A model generated the notes under the pieces. It saw only the letters and a list, made by a program, of their open reading frames with translations. It was not told the origin of the DNA and did no database searches. A program made the position numbers and the translations under genes. A DNA stretch of 64,000 nucleotides, taken from assembly GCF_000263195.1 (NCBI RefSeq), contig NC_018748.1, positions 3,472,001-3,536,000 of the forward strand. Reading direction: 5' to 3'. This document shows, one piece after another, positions 50,268 through 60,700 of this stretch. Source of the DNA: Emticicia oligotrophica DSM 17448 (lineage in GTDB: Bacteria; Bacteroidota; Bacteroidia; Cytophagales; Spirosomataceae). Numbering within the stretch: the stretch's first letter is position 1; the number at the start of each line of letters is the position of its first letter.

Positions 50268-51803
50268 TTACTTCTCCATCAAATTTCCCAATAAAACCTC
50301 AGGAGCAAGCATTATTCTTGTACCAGTTTCGGCATTTTCAAGATTCAAAACTCCACGCGGACAAACAGCTGAACAAACGCCACAACCCACACATGATGAA
50401 CGTACAATGTCTTGTCCTTTCTGTGCATAAGCTCGAACATCAATTCCCATTTCACAATAAGTAGAGCAATTCCCGCAAGAAATACATTGGCCACCATTGG
50501 TAGTAATTCTGAATCTTGATTTGAATCGTTGAATTATTCCAAGATAAGCCGCTAATGGACAGCCAAATCTGCACCAAACTCTACTACCCATCAGAGGATA
50601 AAAACCTGTACCCACAACGCCCGAAAAAATAGAGCCAATCATAAACCCATAAGTTGATTTGAGCCACTCAGTTGGAATAAAGCCTAATAAATTATAGCTA
50701 CCAGTGAAGTAGGTATAAAGTACCCCAATTGTCATGATAATAGCAAAAGCCAATATGCCATGAATAAGATAGCGTTCTATTTTCCATGCTTTCGTTGACT
50801 TATCAGAAAGCTGTCGGAATGGGTCTCCCAAAGTTTCGGCTAAACCCCCGCAACCACAAACCCACGAGCAGTACCAACGTTTCCCAAAGAAATAAGTCAT
50901 TACGGGTACACCTACTACAAAAAGTACAATCCCCCATACTAGTAAAAATATCCCAAATGTTCCTCCAGTAATGAGTTTATCGATTCTATAATTAAAGAAA
51001 AACGAATAATCTAGTGGCCACATATTTTTCAAATCGGCCGAAGGTAAATTCAGATTTGACATGATTTCCGGTAAAATGAAAGCAATGCAAGTCTGAAAAA
51101 ATATAATTGATAATGTTCTGATAATCTGATACTTAGAATGACGATATTTGATAATGTATCTAATACCCATTACCAAAACCGAAATCGTATAAAGAAATCC
51201 ATACATAAACCAACGACTTGCCTCGCCGCCATTAATGAATTTACTAACAGGGTCCACCACCATTATCCAGTTTGCAATATATTGTGGTTTGAAGTATAAG
51301 GCTATGTAGAATAAAATTAGAAAAGTACCAATCAACATACCCAACCATTTTCTGTTGGTTGCTGGATTGAAGAAAATTCCATTGTTTTTTATTCCAGCTT
51401 CTTGCTTGATGCTTGGTAAGAAATAAAGCAAAGCTCCGATAATAGAAAGACCAAATGTAAGGAATAATATAAGTGATTTGTTATCAGATAAATAGCCGTT
51501 TGATGAGGCCTTGATAATTGAAACAATGGTGTCCTCATAAATTTTTTTGTCCCAAGCTTGTTGGGCATTATAAACTTTATTGAGAGCTTCAATACCTTTA
51601 CTTACTTCTGATGCAAAAGCAAATGAATTAGTGTATGGTTGGTCTATGATTGAAGCAAATTCGATTTTTGCATCAAATAATGCCTCATCTTTTAGATTTT
51701 TCTCTAAAACCTCATTAGTTAATGTATAATTATTCATGCTTAAAGTGCCCAAAAATAGCCCAAAAGCAGCAATGAAAGTGATGAGTCCGAGTTTTTGTAG
51801 CAT
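50268..51803 (-). CDS. NapH/RdxA-like membrane protein with two [4Fe-4S] clusters
   Basis: 511 residues. Ten or more transmembrane helices are followed by a C-terminal cytoplasmic ferredoxin-like part. A cysteine-rich loop in the membrane part (WYCSWVCGCGGLAETLGDP) and VWCRFGCPLAAYLG are typical for the NapH/NosR/CcoG family. The two clusters near the end are complete: C-x2-C-x2-C-x3-C in CISCGNCSTYC and CVGCGVCSAVC. The family carries electrons between quinol and periplasmic or cytoplasmic acceptors. It is 3 bases downstream of the FAD oxidoreductase, so the two form an electron-transfer pair. The final acceptor is unknown. Confidence 0.87.
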   Translation of the reverse strand: MLQKLGLITFIAAFGLFLGTLSMNNYTLTNEVLEKNLKDEALFDAKIEFASIIDQPYTNSFAFASEVSKGIEALNKVYNAQQAWDKKIYEDTIVSIIKASSNGYLSDNKSLILFLTFGLSIIGALLYFLPSIKQEAGIKNNGIFFNPATNRKWLGMLIGTFLILFYIALYFKPQYIANWIMVVDPVSKFINGGEASRWFMYGFLYTISVLVMGIRYIIKYRHSKYQIIRTLSIIFFQTCIAFILPEIMSNLNLPSADLKNMWPLDYSFFFNYRIDKLITGGTFGIFLLVWGIVLFVVGVPVMTYFFGKRWYCSWVCGCGGLAETLGDPFRQLSDKSTKAWKIERYLIHGILAFAIIMTIGVLYTYFTGSYNLLGFIPTEWLKSTYGFMIGSIFSGVVGTGFYPLMGSRVWCRFGCPLAAYLGIIQRFKSRFRITTNGGQCISCGNCSTYCEMGIDVRAYAQKGQDIVRSSCVGCGVCSAVCPRGVLNLENAETGTRIMLAPEVLLGNLMEK

Positions 51804-51806
51804 GGC

Positions 51807-53216
51807 TTAGAATAATTTTGAGAAAATTCCTTTTTTAGATTTCAATTGTAATTTACTACCAGTTTCAGTATTGTACTTTTCCAATATATCGGCTTCGTAT
51901 TGTTTGAAAAATTCTGGGTCGAAATTGGCTTTGGGTAAATTTTCTAAAACGTATGTAATGGTTTTACCTTGACTAATCCATTCATCCCAAACCTCATGTC
52001 TCATTCTAATACCCAACGTATTTAAGCCATTTACGACTTTACTTATTGAATCAAAGTTTATTCTTACACAAATATTTTTACTTGGATGTTGCCAGAAGAA
52101 AGTTTGAATGCCTTCTGGTAATTTTGCTGGCACTTGTCCATAAGTTTGATATTCGATTTCGAAGAACTTTGCAGAATTAAAAAAGATGCCGGGTTGATAT
52201 TTTGTAGGCTTACCGCAGATAGTTCGGGCAACAGTTTCGCCCATGATACGCCCAGTGTACCATATTTGTTCAATATTTTTTCTGCCAATTGGCGGATTCT
52301 CATGTTCAACACAATCGCCGATTGCATATACATCTGGAATATTGGTTTCGAGGTATTCATTAACCAAAATCCCACGATTAAGTTTGATACCACCTGCACC
52401 CAAAACAAAGTCCGGTTTTTCTCTACCAATCATATTTCCTTGTGGTAATTTTAGGAAACTTATATTTGGATTAACTCCAACCGTTAATCCAACAAATTGA
52501 CAAATAATTTCTTCCCCATCTTTTGTTTTTACTGCTTTTACTTGTCCATTCTCATCGCCAATGATTTCATCTAATTCGCTCAAAAATTTTAGGTTAATAT
52601 GATTTGCCGCAATATGTTTTGAAATCATTGCCGACTCTTCTGTCGGCAATACAGTATTCCAAAAACTACTTTCTCTGACTAAAAATGTTACCTCAATCCC
52701 CCTAGAATGTAGCATTTCTGCCAATTCTACGCCAATTAAGCCACCACCTACAATTACAGCTTGTTTGACCTTCGGAGTAATTTCTTCTAAAGATTCTAAA
52801 TCTTGATAACTGTACAAACCTTGTACACCTTTAAGATTTTGTCCTTTCCAACCAAATTTGTTGGGTGTTGAGCCTGTGGCCAAAATTAGTTTATCATAGC
52901 TAATCGAACCACCTACTTTAGCTTCTGGATTTTCATCGGAAGGAATTCTGAAATAGAGCTTTTTTTCTTCAAAATCAACAGTTTTTACCCACGCTCGTTT
53001 GAGTTCAATTCGGTTTTTCTCCCAAAAAAAATCTTCGTAAGGCTTCGTATGCTCAAATTTCATGTGACCCATATAAACATACATGAGAGCCGTTCTTGAA
53101 AAAAAATAATCAGTTTCGCCCGAAATGACCGTAATCTTGCAATCAGAATGTTTTCTGATGTGCCGAGCGGCCGTAATTCCACTGATACCATTTCCGATAA
53201 TAACTACGTGCTGCAT
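51807..53216 (-). CDS. NAD(P)/FAD-dependent oxidoreductase, nitrite/rubredoxin reductase-like
   Basis: 469 residues. Two dinucleotide folds: VIIGNGISGITAARH at the N-terminus (FAD) and AVIVGGGLIGVELAEML (near 148, NAD(P)H), with LATGSTPNKF and the FAD motif VYAIGDCVEH. The arrangement equals the N-terminal half of NirB and rubredoxin or ferredoxin reductases; the C-terminal 100 residues replace their Fe-S part. No Fe-S motif here. Three bases separate its stop from the NapH-like gene, so NAD(P)H electrons may go into that membrane protein. It starts a two-gene operon. Confidence 0.88.
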   Translation of the reverse strand: MQHVVIIGNGISGITAARHIRKHSDCKITVISGETDYFFSRTALMYVYMGHMKFEHTKPYEDFFWEKNRIELKRAWVKTVDFEEKKLYFRIPSDENPEAKVGGSISYDKLILATGSTPNKFGWKGQNLKGVQGLYSYQDLESLEEITPKVKQAVIVGGGLIGVELAEMLHSRGIEVTFLVRESSFWNTVLPTEESAMISKHIAANHINLKFLSELDEIIGDENGQVKAVKTKDGEEIICQFVGLTVGVNPNISFLKLPQGNMIGREKPDFVLGAGGIKLNRGILVNEYLETNIPDVYAIGDCVEHENPPIGRKNIEQIWYTGRIMGETVARTICGKPTKYQPGIFFNSAKFFEIEYQTYGQVPAKLPEGIQTFFWQHPSKNICVRINFDSISKVVNGLNTLGIRMRHEVWDEWISQGKTITYVLENLPKANFDPEFFKQYEADILEKYNTETGSKLQLKSKKGIFSKLF

Positions 53217-53270
53217 TTTTAGAAGGATTTGCTTGTGGACGAATATACGAAGGAAATCTGAAATAAGTTT

Positions 53271-53990
53271 TTAGAGAACCATTTTTACCAAAATACCAAT
53301 TGAGATAGTTAGAGTAAAACTAATGAGCGTACCGATTAGTACATATTCGGTTCGTTTGAGGTCTGATTCTTTAAATCTAAGCAAGGCTTTGGCGGCAATC
53401 AAAAAACCGATTGGTTCATATTGGTTATTAATGATGAATGTTAGAATCAATATTCTTTCAAAAATACCAATCCATTTTCCAGCATCATTTAGGCTTTCTT
53501 CCTTACTCGTATTTACGTCTTCTCTCCAACGTTTGGTTGCAAGTCCAATGAGTATGCCTAATGGAATAGTACAAAAAACATAAGATACCAATATTACCCA
53601 TGTTTTGAAATCTGCTAATATTGAAGTAAATAAATTTGAGAATTGGTTAAAGCCTTTGATAATATATAACCAACTAATAATTAGAATAATAAAATGAAGT
53701 ACTTGGTCAAGAATAAACGATTTGACACTTTTATCTTTGGCATATATTTTCAATAAATCAAAACCATAGTGCGTAATTCCGATGAAAAGAGCTACTAAGA
53801 AGTTTCTTGAAAAAAGCCAAACAGTCAAGAATGTAAGTATGATGTGAAAAAGTAATTTTTGGGATTTAATTCTCTTTTCCTCTTTGTCTTTTACCCAACT
53901 TGTTGGTTGCAAAAAAAAGTCAGTAAGTATATGTGCAAAGATAAGTTTCAATAAAACCAATGCTTGTATCGCTGTAAAAAGATTAGACAT
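53271..53990 (-). CDS. DUF3307 family membrane protein
   Basis: 239 residues with about six transmembrane helices. The first segment LLKLIFAHILTDFFLQPTSWVKDKEEKR is the DUF3307 signature: an acidic and a histidine residue in helix 1 (H-x2-D-F-x-L-Q) followed by a short charged loop. Function unknown. Its start overlaps the SatD-type gene by 8 bases, so the two are made together, an arrangement that is common for these families. Confidence 0.85.
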   Translation of the reverse strand: MSNLFTAIQALVLLKLIFAHILTDFFLQPTSWVKDKEEKRIKSQKLLFHIILTFLTVWLFSRNFLVALFIGITHYGFDLLKIYAKDKSVKSFILDQVLHFIILIISWLYIIKGFNQFSNLFTSILADFKTWVILVSYVFCTIPLGILIGLATKRWREDVNTSKEESLNDAGKWIGIFERILILTFIINNQYEPIGFLIAAKALLRFKESDLKRTEYVLIGTLISFTLTISIGILVKMVL

Positions 53991-54573
53991 TTTGGAAACG
54001 ATTTAATATTTTTTCGATGATATGCCAAGCCGATGATTTGATTCTTGTACTTACCGAAGGTTGCCCAATTTTGATTATTGAAGCTATTTCTTGTTGATTT
54101 TTCCCCTGCAAAAGCCAAAAAATAACTTCGGATTGATTGACGGTTTGTTTTTCAAACAGATAATCTATCATGGAGCAATAAACTTCCCATTCTTTGTTTT
54201 TTTGATTATCGTTTGTGGAAATTCTCAAAAATTCATTCTTATTTTTCATGTCATCCAAATTTCTGCCCGATAGCCAGAATGCTTCTCCATCAGAATCAGA
54301 AATTTTTTCACTTAAAAATGTTACTTCACCCAAGCCTATTGATATTTTGACTTTTAGCGATAGTTTTATATGTAGATAAGTTTTTATAATTAATGCTTCA
54401 TGTAAAGCATTTTTATTTAATAATATTTGAAAACTATCTCCACGTATGAAATAGTCATATTTTCCTTCGGAAATGCTTGATAAAAAATCAAAGGCTTTAC
54501 GCAGTTTTAGGCGACTTTCTGCATCAAGATTTGATGATTTTACAATATCTCCTGTAATTACTTGTACTTGCAT
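53983..54573 (-). CDS. SatD-like protein with C-terminal helix-turn-helix
   Basis: 196 residues. Residues 1-125 match SatD-type proteins: ITGDIVKSS (D9), YFIRGDSFQILL (D46), VKISIGLGEV (74-83) and SDSDGEAFWLSGRNLDDM (92-109). The order and spacing of these segments parallel class III nucleotide cyclases (a D-I-V strand, G-D-x-(F/Y) hairpin, I-G-(I/L)-x-x-G-x-V, then D-G-x-A-x-x-x-(A/S)-x-R), so a cyclase-like palm fold is possible. Residues about 145-190 form an HTH (LQGKNQQEIASIIKIGQPSVSTRI), suggesting DNA binding. It is translated with the DUF3307 membrane protein. Confidence 0.72.
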   Translation of the reverse strand: MQVQVITGDIVKSSNLDAESRLKLRKAFDFLSSISEGKYDYFIRGDSFQILLNKNALHEALIIKTYLHIKLSLKVKISIGLGEVTFLSEKISDSDGEAFWLSGRNLDDMKNKNEFLRISTNDNQKNKEWEVYCSMIDYLFEKQTVNQSEVIFWLLQGKNQQEIASIIKIGQPSVSTRIKSSAWHIIEKILNRFQNV

Positions 54574-54609
54574 TTATCTAAAAATTAATAAATAAAATAA
54601 AAATATCTA

Positions 54610-54617
54610 CAAATATA
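54610..54617 (-). promoter_or_regulatory. -7 element of the satD-DUF3307 pair
   Basis: Exact TATATTTG on the minus strand, 36 bases upstream of the ATG, in very AT-rich DNA, so a chance match is possible. No spaced TTG was found. Confidence 0.4.
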
Positions 54618-54659
54618 TAAATATTTTTATTTTATCTACTTTTTTATCAATAAAGCTAC

Positions 54660-55592
54660 TTATTTCTCAGGCAGATGAACTTCTGCCATCATGCAACGTG
54701 CAGAACCACCACCGCAGTTTTCAATCATTGATAAGTCGAAGTGTTGAATATCTGCATATTCTTCTAATTCTACTCTTTGAGCATGGTTGAGTGAATTGAA
54801 TGCCGTTGTTGACATTACGAGCAAGTGATTACCCTTTTGCGTTTTCACTAAGAGCATATTGCCAGCAAACTGATTCATTTGTTCAAGTGAAATTTCAATG
54901 ATATTCTTCCCGCTACTCTCAAGCGATTCTTTTACTTTGAGGCGTTCATCTAAATCAGGAATAGAAGCCAAACAAACTACCGCAAAAGTATCACCTATGC
55001 ACATCACAACATTGGTGTGATATACTTCCTTTCCTTGCCCATCAACGGATGTAAATTTTACCAATTGATAGCCATTCATTTGTTTTGCCCAAGCATCGAG
55101 TACATCTGAATTGGTTCTTGGTGAAAGGCAAGCATAGGCAATACGATTCATTCGGTCGAGCACCATACTGCCCGTTCCTTCCAAATATTTGCCTTCTTTT
55201 TCGAAATGCGTGAAATCTAAAACAACTTCTACATGAAATTTTTTACGCAAATCATCAATGATGTCGCTTCTACGCTCTAATCGACGATTTTCGGCTTGCA
55301 TTGGATACAAGCAAACCTTTCCACTGTGGTGAAAAGAAACCCAATTATTCGGGAAAATGCTATCCGGTGTATATGGTTCAAGGGTATCATCATAAACCAT
55401 CACATTTACACCTGCTGAGCGGAGTTGACTGACCATTCCATCAAATTCGTTGAGGGCGTCAGCCTGTGTGATACTACTTGTTAGAGATTTAGCCTTTACA
55501 TCTTGAAAAGCATTACTTTCGGCTGTTTGCTCATTAAAAGCAAAATTTACGGGCCGAATCATTAGTATGTTTGATGTGGTTTGTGCTTGCAT
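54660..55592 (-). CDS. ctlX: Citrulline utilisation hydrolase CtlX-like (guanidino-group modifying superfamily)
   Basis: 310 residues of the pentein/GME fold. Motifs: ILMIRPVNFAFNEQT, DSIFPNNWVSFH, YLEGTGSMVLDR (catalytic acid region), YHTNVVMCIG with the catalytic histidine, and the C-terminal nucleophile cysteine 300 in GGGSARCMMAE. The motif set matches CtlX, first described for citrulline use in Francisella. It could release ammonia from citrulline or a related ureido/guanidino compound in the cytosol. Downstream of the arginine deiminase on the same strand, which makes citrulline, so the two may be consecutive steps; a 308-base repeat-rich gap separates them. Confidence 0.88.
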   Translation of the reverse strand: MQAQTTSNILMIRPVNFAFNEQTAESNAFQDVKAKSLTSSITQADALNEFDGMVSQLRSAGVNVMVYDDTLEPYTPDSIFPNNWVSFHHSGKVCLYPMQAENRRLERRSDIIDDLRKKFHVEVVLDFTHFEKEGKYLEGTGSMVLDRMNRIAYACLSPRTNSDVLDAWAKQMNGYQLVKFTSVDGQGKEVYHTNVVMCIGDTFAVVCLASIPDLDERLKVKESLESSGKNIIEISLEQMNQFAGNMLLVKTQKGNHLLVMSTTAFNSLNHAQRVELEEYADIQHFDLSMIENCGGGSARCMMAEVHLPEK

Positions 55593-55605
55593 TTTTTTAG
55601 TTCTG

Positions 55606-55619
55606 ACGGGGTCGCCCGT
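55606..55619. repeat. Short GC-rich palindrome (REP-like)
   Basis: ACGGG and CCCGT around GTCG, flanked by TTCTG and GCGATTCTAAG, in the arginine deiminase-ctlX gap. A GC-rich palindrome in AT-rich surroundings fits a dispersed REP-like family. Confidence 0.45.
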
Positions 55620-55725
55620 GCGATTCTAAGTTATGAATGCTGAGTTATTATAGGATTAAAGTACTCAGTAACTTTGAAAAGAAATTTTTACGGAATTATA
55701 AAAATATTGTTACAAATTTTTAAAC

Positions 55726-55820
55726 CGCAGATTGTACAGTTTTATTAACGCTAATTTTCGAAGATTTTATTGAATTTCCAGCGAAAATTAGCGTTTTTTA
55801 AGAAATTAGCATTATCTGCG
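55726..55820. repeat. Nested inverted repeat between arcA and ctlX
   Basis: Inner stem of 14 perfect bases (55747-55760 with 55782-55795, arm AACGCTAATTTTCG) nested in an outer stem CGCAGAT/ATCTGCG (55726-55732 with 55814-55820). A T-run follows the inner stem on plus. The sequence resembles a dispersed intergenic repeat of Bacteroidota. With the palindrome at 55606 it makes up most of this 308-base gap, in which there is no gene. Confidence 0.65.
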
Positions 55821-55900
55821 TGCCATCTTTTTTATTACGAGGAATTTTTATAATCCCCAAATTTTTATCCTTGAAATAATTATAAATGAAAACTCTAAAC

Positions 55901-57346
55901 TCAGAAATCTGAATTCAGAACTCTCAAAATTGGCATACTCATACAATGTGAGCCACCTCTCGCCCTTGAAAGCTCAGCAGATGGTAACAATATGATTGTA
56001 TTACTAATGTTTTCGGGCGAAAGCTCATTTTTTTCAAATTTATTGAGTAATTCAGCGGCTCGAATGGTCTGAAAACCAGCTTCACGAAATGCCTCGGCGG
56101 TTTTATCATTTCTATCATAGCCAATAGCTACTCCTTCTTTCACTACTAATAAATTACATGAGTCTGTCCATTGTTCACGAGCACCGTACGGAAACTCATT
56201 ATTACCAGAATACACAAACTTTATATCTTCATAACAATTCAAATCGTCTTTGGTTATCGAAGAAAGTAAATCTTCTAAATTGGCAAAGTCTTTTACTTTT
56301 ACACCATCATCTTTGTTAATAAATTGTTTGATAGTAAGTTTTTCATAACTTGGTTGTTGTCCGAGTTCTTCCCAAATAGATTGTCTGGCTGCTTCTTCTT
56401 GAATACGCCCTAAAGAACCCAATAAAACCCAAACATTGCGTTTAATTTGTGTAAAAATGGTGTCAATGTGCATGTAGTCACGTTTTTGTGGAATTTTCAC
56501 AATCGTCACTTTCTGCACAACATTTCTTTCAAAGAGTAAATCTATCGCCTGACGTGCCGCTTCAACTGATGTACGCTCACTCACGCCAATTAGTAAATGG
56601 TTAGGAGCGACCATCATTACATCGCCGCCTTCGAGCGTATTTAAACGTCCTTCTTGTTCTTCTTCGGGTAAAAGAAAATGGTTCTCATCTTCGGTAATTT
56701 CAACGATTTTTCCTTGTAAATCTTTGAAAATAGGATGATTAAAGAAAACATATTTCGCTAAAAGTGATTCACGTGTACGAGCGTATTTAGCTGGTTTATT
56801 GAGCAAAAGATGGTCGTTTACTACAATACCAATATCACGTGTAAAAATCAAATTTGGAATCGGTGGGAAAAGCATTTTATTATTGGGTAAAATGCCTGTT
56901 ATCAACACTTTAGTTAAATCAATACTTGAAAGTTGGTTCATTTCAACTTGAAATTGGAATGAACACTCTTCAACTGCACTTACCGCTGCAATAAGTTGTG
57001 TACGTACGGTGGCATCTTCAAGAATTTCAGATAATAGTTTTTCAAATTCAATCACTTTATCTGAGTTGAAATATTTCTCATTGTGAGGTTTATAGAAGTT
57101 ACGAGTTTTATCAGCATCAATTTCGCTAAGTTTTCCTTTCACTTTTTCAGTATCTAGAAAATAAAGCAAAATCTTTACATAAAAATCATATTCATCTCTA
57201 CGCATTGTTTCGAGATGAACAATGTCTTCAAATAACCAATCTTGGGCTTTTGAAGGTACAACTTTTCCAAGACCACTGTCAGGGCTATGTATAATAAGGC
57301 GGTGTAGCGTACCTACTTCGGAAGATACAAATATATTATTGTTCAT
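55901..57346 (-). CDS. Arginine deiminase family protein
   Basis: 481 residues, about 70 more than classical ArcA but usual for the Bacteroidota form. Converts arginine to citrulline and ammonia. Motifs of the pentein fold: NLIFTRDIGIVV with the substrate aspartate, EGGDVMMVAPNHLLIGVSER, the catalytic histidine in YMHIDTIFTQ, and the nucleophilic cysteine 468 in RGGSHCMSMPI near the C-terminus. No signal peptide. No carbamoyltransferase or carbamate kinase gene is near; instead ctlX follows, so citrulline may be hydrolysed. Confidence 0.9.
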   Translation of the reverse strand: MNNNIFVSSEVGTLHRLIIHSPDSGLGKVVPSKAQDWLFEDIVHLETMRRDEYDFYVKILLYFLDTEKVKGKLSEIDADKTRNFYKPHNEKYFNSDKVIEFEKLLSEILEDATVRTQLIAAVSAVEECSFQFQVEMNQLSSIDLTKVLITGILPNNKMLFPPIPNLIFTRDIGIVVNDHLLLNKPAKYARTRESLLAKYVFFNHPIFKDLQGKIVEITEDENHFLLPEEEQEGRLNTLEGGDVMMVAPNHLLIGVSERTSVEAARQAIDLLFERNVVQKVTIVKIPQKRDYMHIDTIFTQIKRNVWVLLGSLGRIQEEAARQSIWEELGQQPSYEKLTIKQFINKDDGVKVKDFANLEDLLSSITKDDLNCYEDIKFVYSGNNEFPYGAREQWTDSCNLLVVKEGVAIGYDRNDKTAEAFREAGFQTIRAAELLNKFEKNELSPENISNTIILLPSAELSRARGGSHCMSMPILRVLNSDF

Positions 57347-57361
57347 TGGTAATACTTTTGG

Positions 57362-57485
57362 GCTACTAGCGTTCGGCTATTAGCTTTTTAAATCTTAAAA
57401 TGTAAAATGAATAAAATGACGCTTTTAAACTAAAAATTAGAAAATTTAGAATAAAAAAAGTGCTAAAAGCTGGTAGCTAATAGCC
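57362..57485. repeat. Inverted repeat of a GCTA/TAGC-rich element
   Basis: GGCTATTAGCT at 57375-57385 and its complement AGCTAATAGCC at 57475-57485 enclose about 90 bases. A second partial copy (GGCTACTAGC at 57361-57370) precedes the first arm. The two ends look like a REP/MITE-type unit between the divergent arginine deiminase and transporter genes. Confidence 0.55.
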
Positions 57486-57756
57486 AAGAGCATTCTTTTC
57501 AAATTAGTAAAAACCAAAGTTGGCCATGAAGGCCATGAGCTGAAAGAAGAAAACAGAAATACGGTGAGGCTTACAAAAATGGCGATACAGCCCTGTGAGT
57601 GTAAAACTACAGTTTTCGTCGTTTAGGCGAATTTTTGAGGCTATATTTTTTTGTATTATTATCATAGTATGTTGCAATATTACAAATCAGATAACTTATT
57701 TCAAAAGTTTTTCGAGCAAAATTCCTATCTTGCGAAGTTCACATTTAAAACCCACA

Positions 57757-60700
57757 ATGGCTAATTTGTTTATCCGAAATCGAGAACAATCGCAGTTAGT
57801 TTTATTTTTTCTTCATAATTTCTTTATCAGTATCGGGACAGTCTTGGTCTATGTCTCGGCCAATATTATTTTGCTTGAAAATCACCCTGAATTTTCTTTA
57901 CCTATTGCCTACATAGCTTCTACATTAGCGATGATGGTTGTAGGGAAAATATACGAGTATTATGAACACCATTACCTTCTGCAAAAATTGAGTATGAGGG
58001 TATTATTATCGGTTTTGGTGCTGTCGTTGCTCATGGGAATGATAGTTTATGTGAGTCACTCAATATTCACAGCCATTGGAATAATGGTGGGTTTTAGAAT
58101 TATTTATTTGCTCGTAAATTTAGAATTTTGGGGAGTTTCGGCAGTGGTTTTTGATGTGCGTCAGAGTAAGCGAATTTTTAGTGTAATTGGCTCGGGCGAT
58201 GTACCTGCCAAAGCCATTGGTGCTATTTTAACCGTGCTTATTCATTCAACCTCGGTGCTCTCAATTCTGATTGGTGTTGCGTTCTTTACATTTTTATTAG
58301 CCTTTTTTACCCAAAAACGCACTTTTCAACTGACAGATGTGCCAGAGTCTCAACCCGAACGTAGAATAAGAAAAGATGATGCCAAATATATTCAGCAATT
58401 ATTTGGTGGTAATCGATTGATATTCGAAATGTGTGTTGGCTTGGTGGCAGTGGCACTTTCTGCAACTTGGATAGAGTATAATTTTTTCGTAAATGTTAAG
58501 TATAAATTTCATAGTCAGCACGATATTATCGCCTTTGTTGGTTATACTTTAGCAATAACTTATACAATATCAACAGTTATCAAACTCTTGCTTTCGAGCA
58601 AAGTAATTGAGCGTTTTGGTCTTCGAAATGCCTTGCTTTTCTTGCCAATCGGTACAGTTTTGATTTCGATAGTGCTCGTTTTTCTCTCTTCTTTTAGAGA
58701 TGATGAGACCTCACTTTTAATGGATTTTAGTGCGGCTTATTTGCTTTTTGAAGTAATGCGTCGAACGGTTTTCGACCCTGTATTTCTGGTGATGTTTCAG
58801 CCACTTTCTACCCACCAACGGCTCAAAGGACATACATTGGCTAAAGGTTTTTATGAACCTCTTGGAATGGGAATAGCTGGTCTTTTGCTTTTAGCTGAAT
58901 ATTATTTCGATTTTTCATTTACTTGGATTCATTTTGGTTTCACGGTCATTTCTGCATTTATAGCTTCTTATTATTTGAGTCGAGCGTTTCGTCATTACAT
59001 CATCGAATTAAAATCGGCTTTGGGTAAGCGTTTCCTTAGTACAGAGGAGTTAGTTGTTCAAAAAGAAGCTCTTTCTGCAATCATAAAAAATATTGAAAGC
59101 AATAATGCAGAGGAAGTGATTAGTGCGATTAATTGGATTGGAAAATATGATGGAGATAAACTTATAAAGTATATACCACAGCTTTTGAAGCATGATTCAG
59201 AGGCTGTACGGTTGAGTGCTTTACAACTACTCCAAAATAAGCAATTAACACCGAATATTGTAGAAATCCTATCTAAAAATATTGTTCAAGAATCAAATAG
59301 TGAATTGCGAAAACTGGGCGGTCAAATATTAGCTCAGCAAGCAATTTGGCCAACTGAAAAGATTGAAGGGGTTCTAAAAGCAACAGATTATGCTTTAATA
59401 GAAGGTGTTTTAATGGCTACTTTGCCAGATTCAAAAAAAGTTGGAGAAGCTAAGTTTAAGGAGTTTTGTCTAAAAGAAAGTTCAATAGCCGAAAAACGTT
59501 TGGCTTTAAGGCTTATCGAAAAATTAAAACTTTATGAGAGCGAGCTTTTCGTAATGGAGGCTCTTTCTGATGAAAACTTAAAACTTGAGGCCATCGAAGC
59601 TGCGGGAAGTCTAGCTACTCCCAATTTACTAAATCAATTGAGTGTACTGCTTGCGAACCATTTTTACGGGAAACGAATCTTAAATTTGCTTATAAGTGTG
59701 GGTGATAAAAGTTTATCAGTTATTGAGCCTTTAAAAGGAAGTGAAGATGCTTATTTGCTAAGAAATTTGGTTAGTTTCTGCGAAAAGTATCAAACAGAGG
59801 AAAGTCGAAAACTTTTGTTGCATCTTATTTCTGAAAAAGATTTTGAGATAAGTACAAACGCCCTAAAAGCACATGGTAGTTTTGTGAAAAAGGAATCTTT
59901 GAACAACTTTTTTGAGAACTTACTAGAGGTAGAATTAAAACGAGCATGCCAAATTCTTCATGGATTTGATACCATAGCTAGTAGTACCCTTCAATTTGAA
60001 TTAGACCAATCATCTGACCGTATTTTTTATATACTTTCTTCGATTTATGACCGTGACATTGTGCAAGATGCCATGCAAGGCGTAAGACATTCATCAAGAG
60101 AAAAAAGAGCAAATGCCCTTGAAATTTTAGACAATATTATTCCGAGAGAGATTTATCGTTGTTTACATTCTTTGCTTGATGAAACGTCTATTGAAGAAAA
60201 GAAAGAAGTTTTTGCTGCTTATGTAGGTGAAGAAATGTCGATGCAATCAATGGTTGATGTGATTGTAGAAAATGGTGAAAAAATGTTTGGAACGTGGACA
60301 CTCACACAAGCAATTCAAGCATGGAAACCGTCAATTAAACAAATTTCAATCGTAGAAAAATATTTGAACTATCCAAAAAGCTTAGTTAAAGAAGCTGCTT
60401 TTGATTTATTGGCTTTGAGCGAAATCTTGAAAAAACAACCCGAATTAGCAAAATATATGAGTCACACGCACGAAAAAACGACTATTTCAGAGCTTGAAAG
60501 AGTATTAGTGCTTAAAAACACCCAACTCTTTGCCGAAACCCCCGAAAACGTACTAACGTCGATTGTGCCAATTATGAAAGAAATTAGTTTTCATGAAGGT
60601 AAAACTATTTTCAAAAAGGGGGAAATTGGGAATTGTATGTATATTATCTATGCTGGAGAAATTGGAATTTATGACCACGAAACGCTCTTGGCAACTTTCA

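Noticed and set aside
57595-57756. GTG-started N-terminal extension of the NTT-like fusion
   Set aside because: The 54 extra residues show no conserved transporter character; the ATG at 57757 is followed directly by the first membrane segment.
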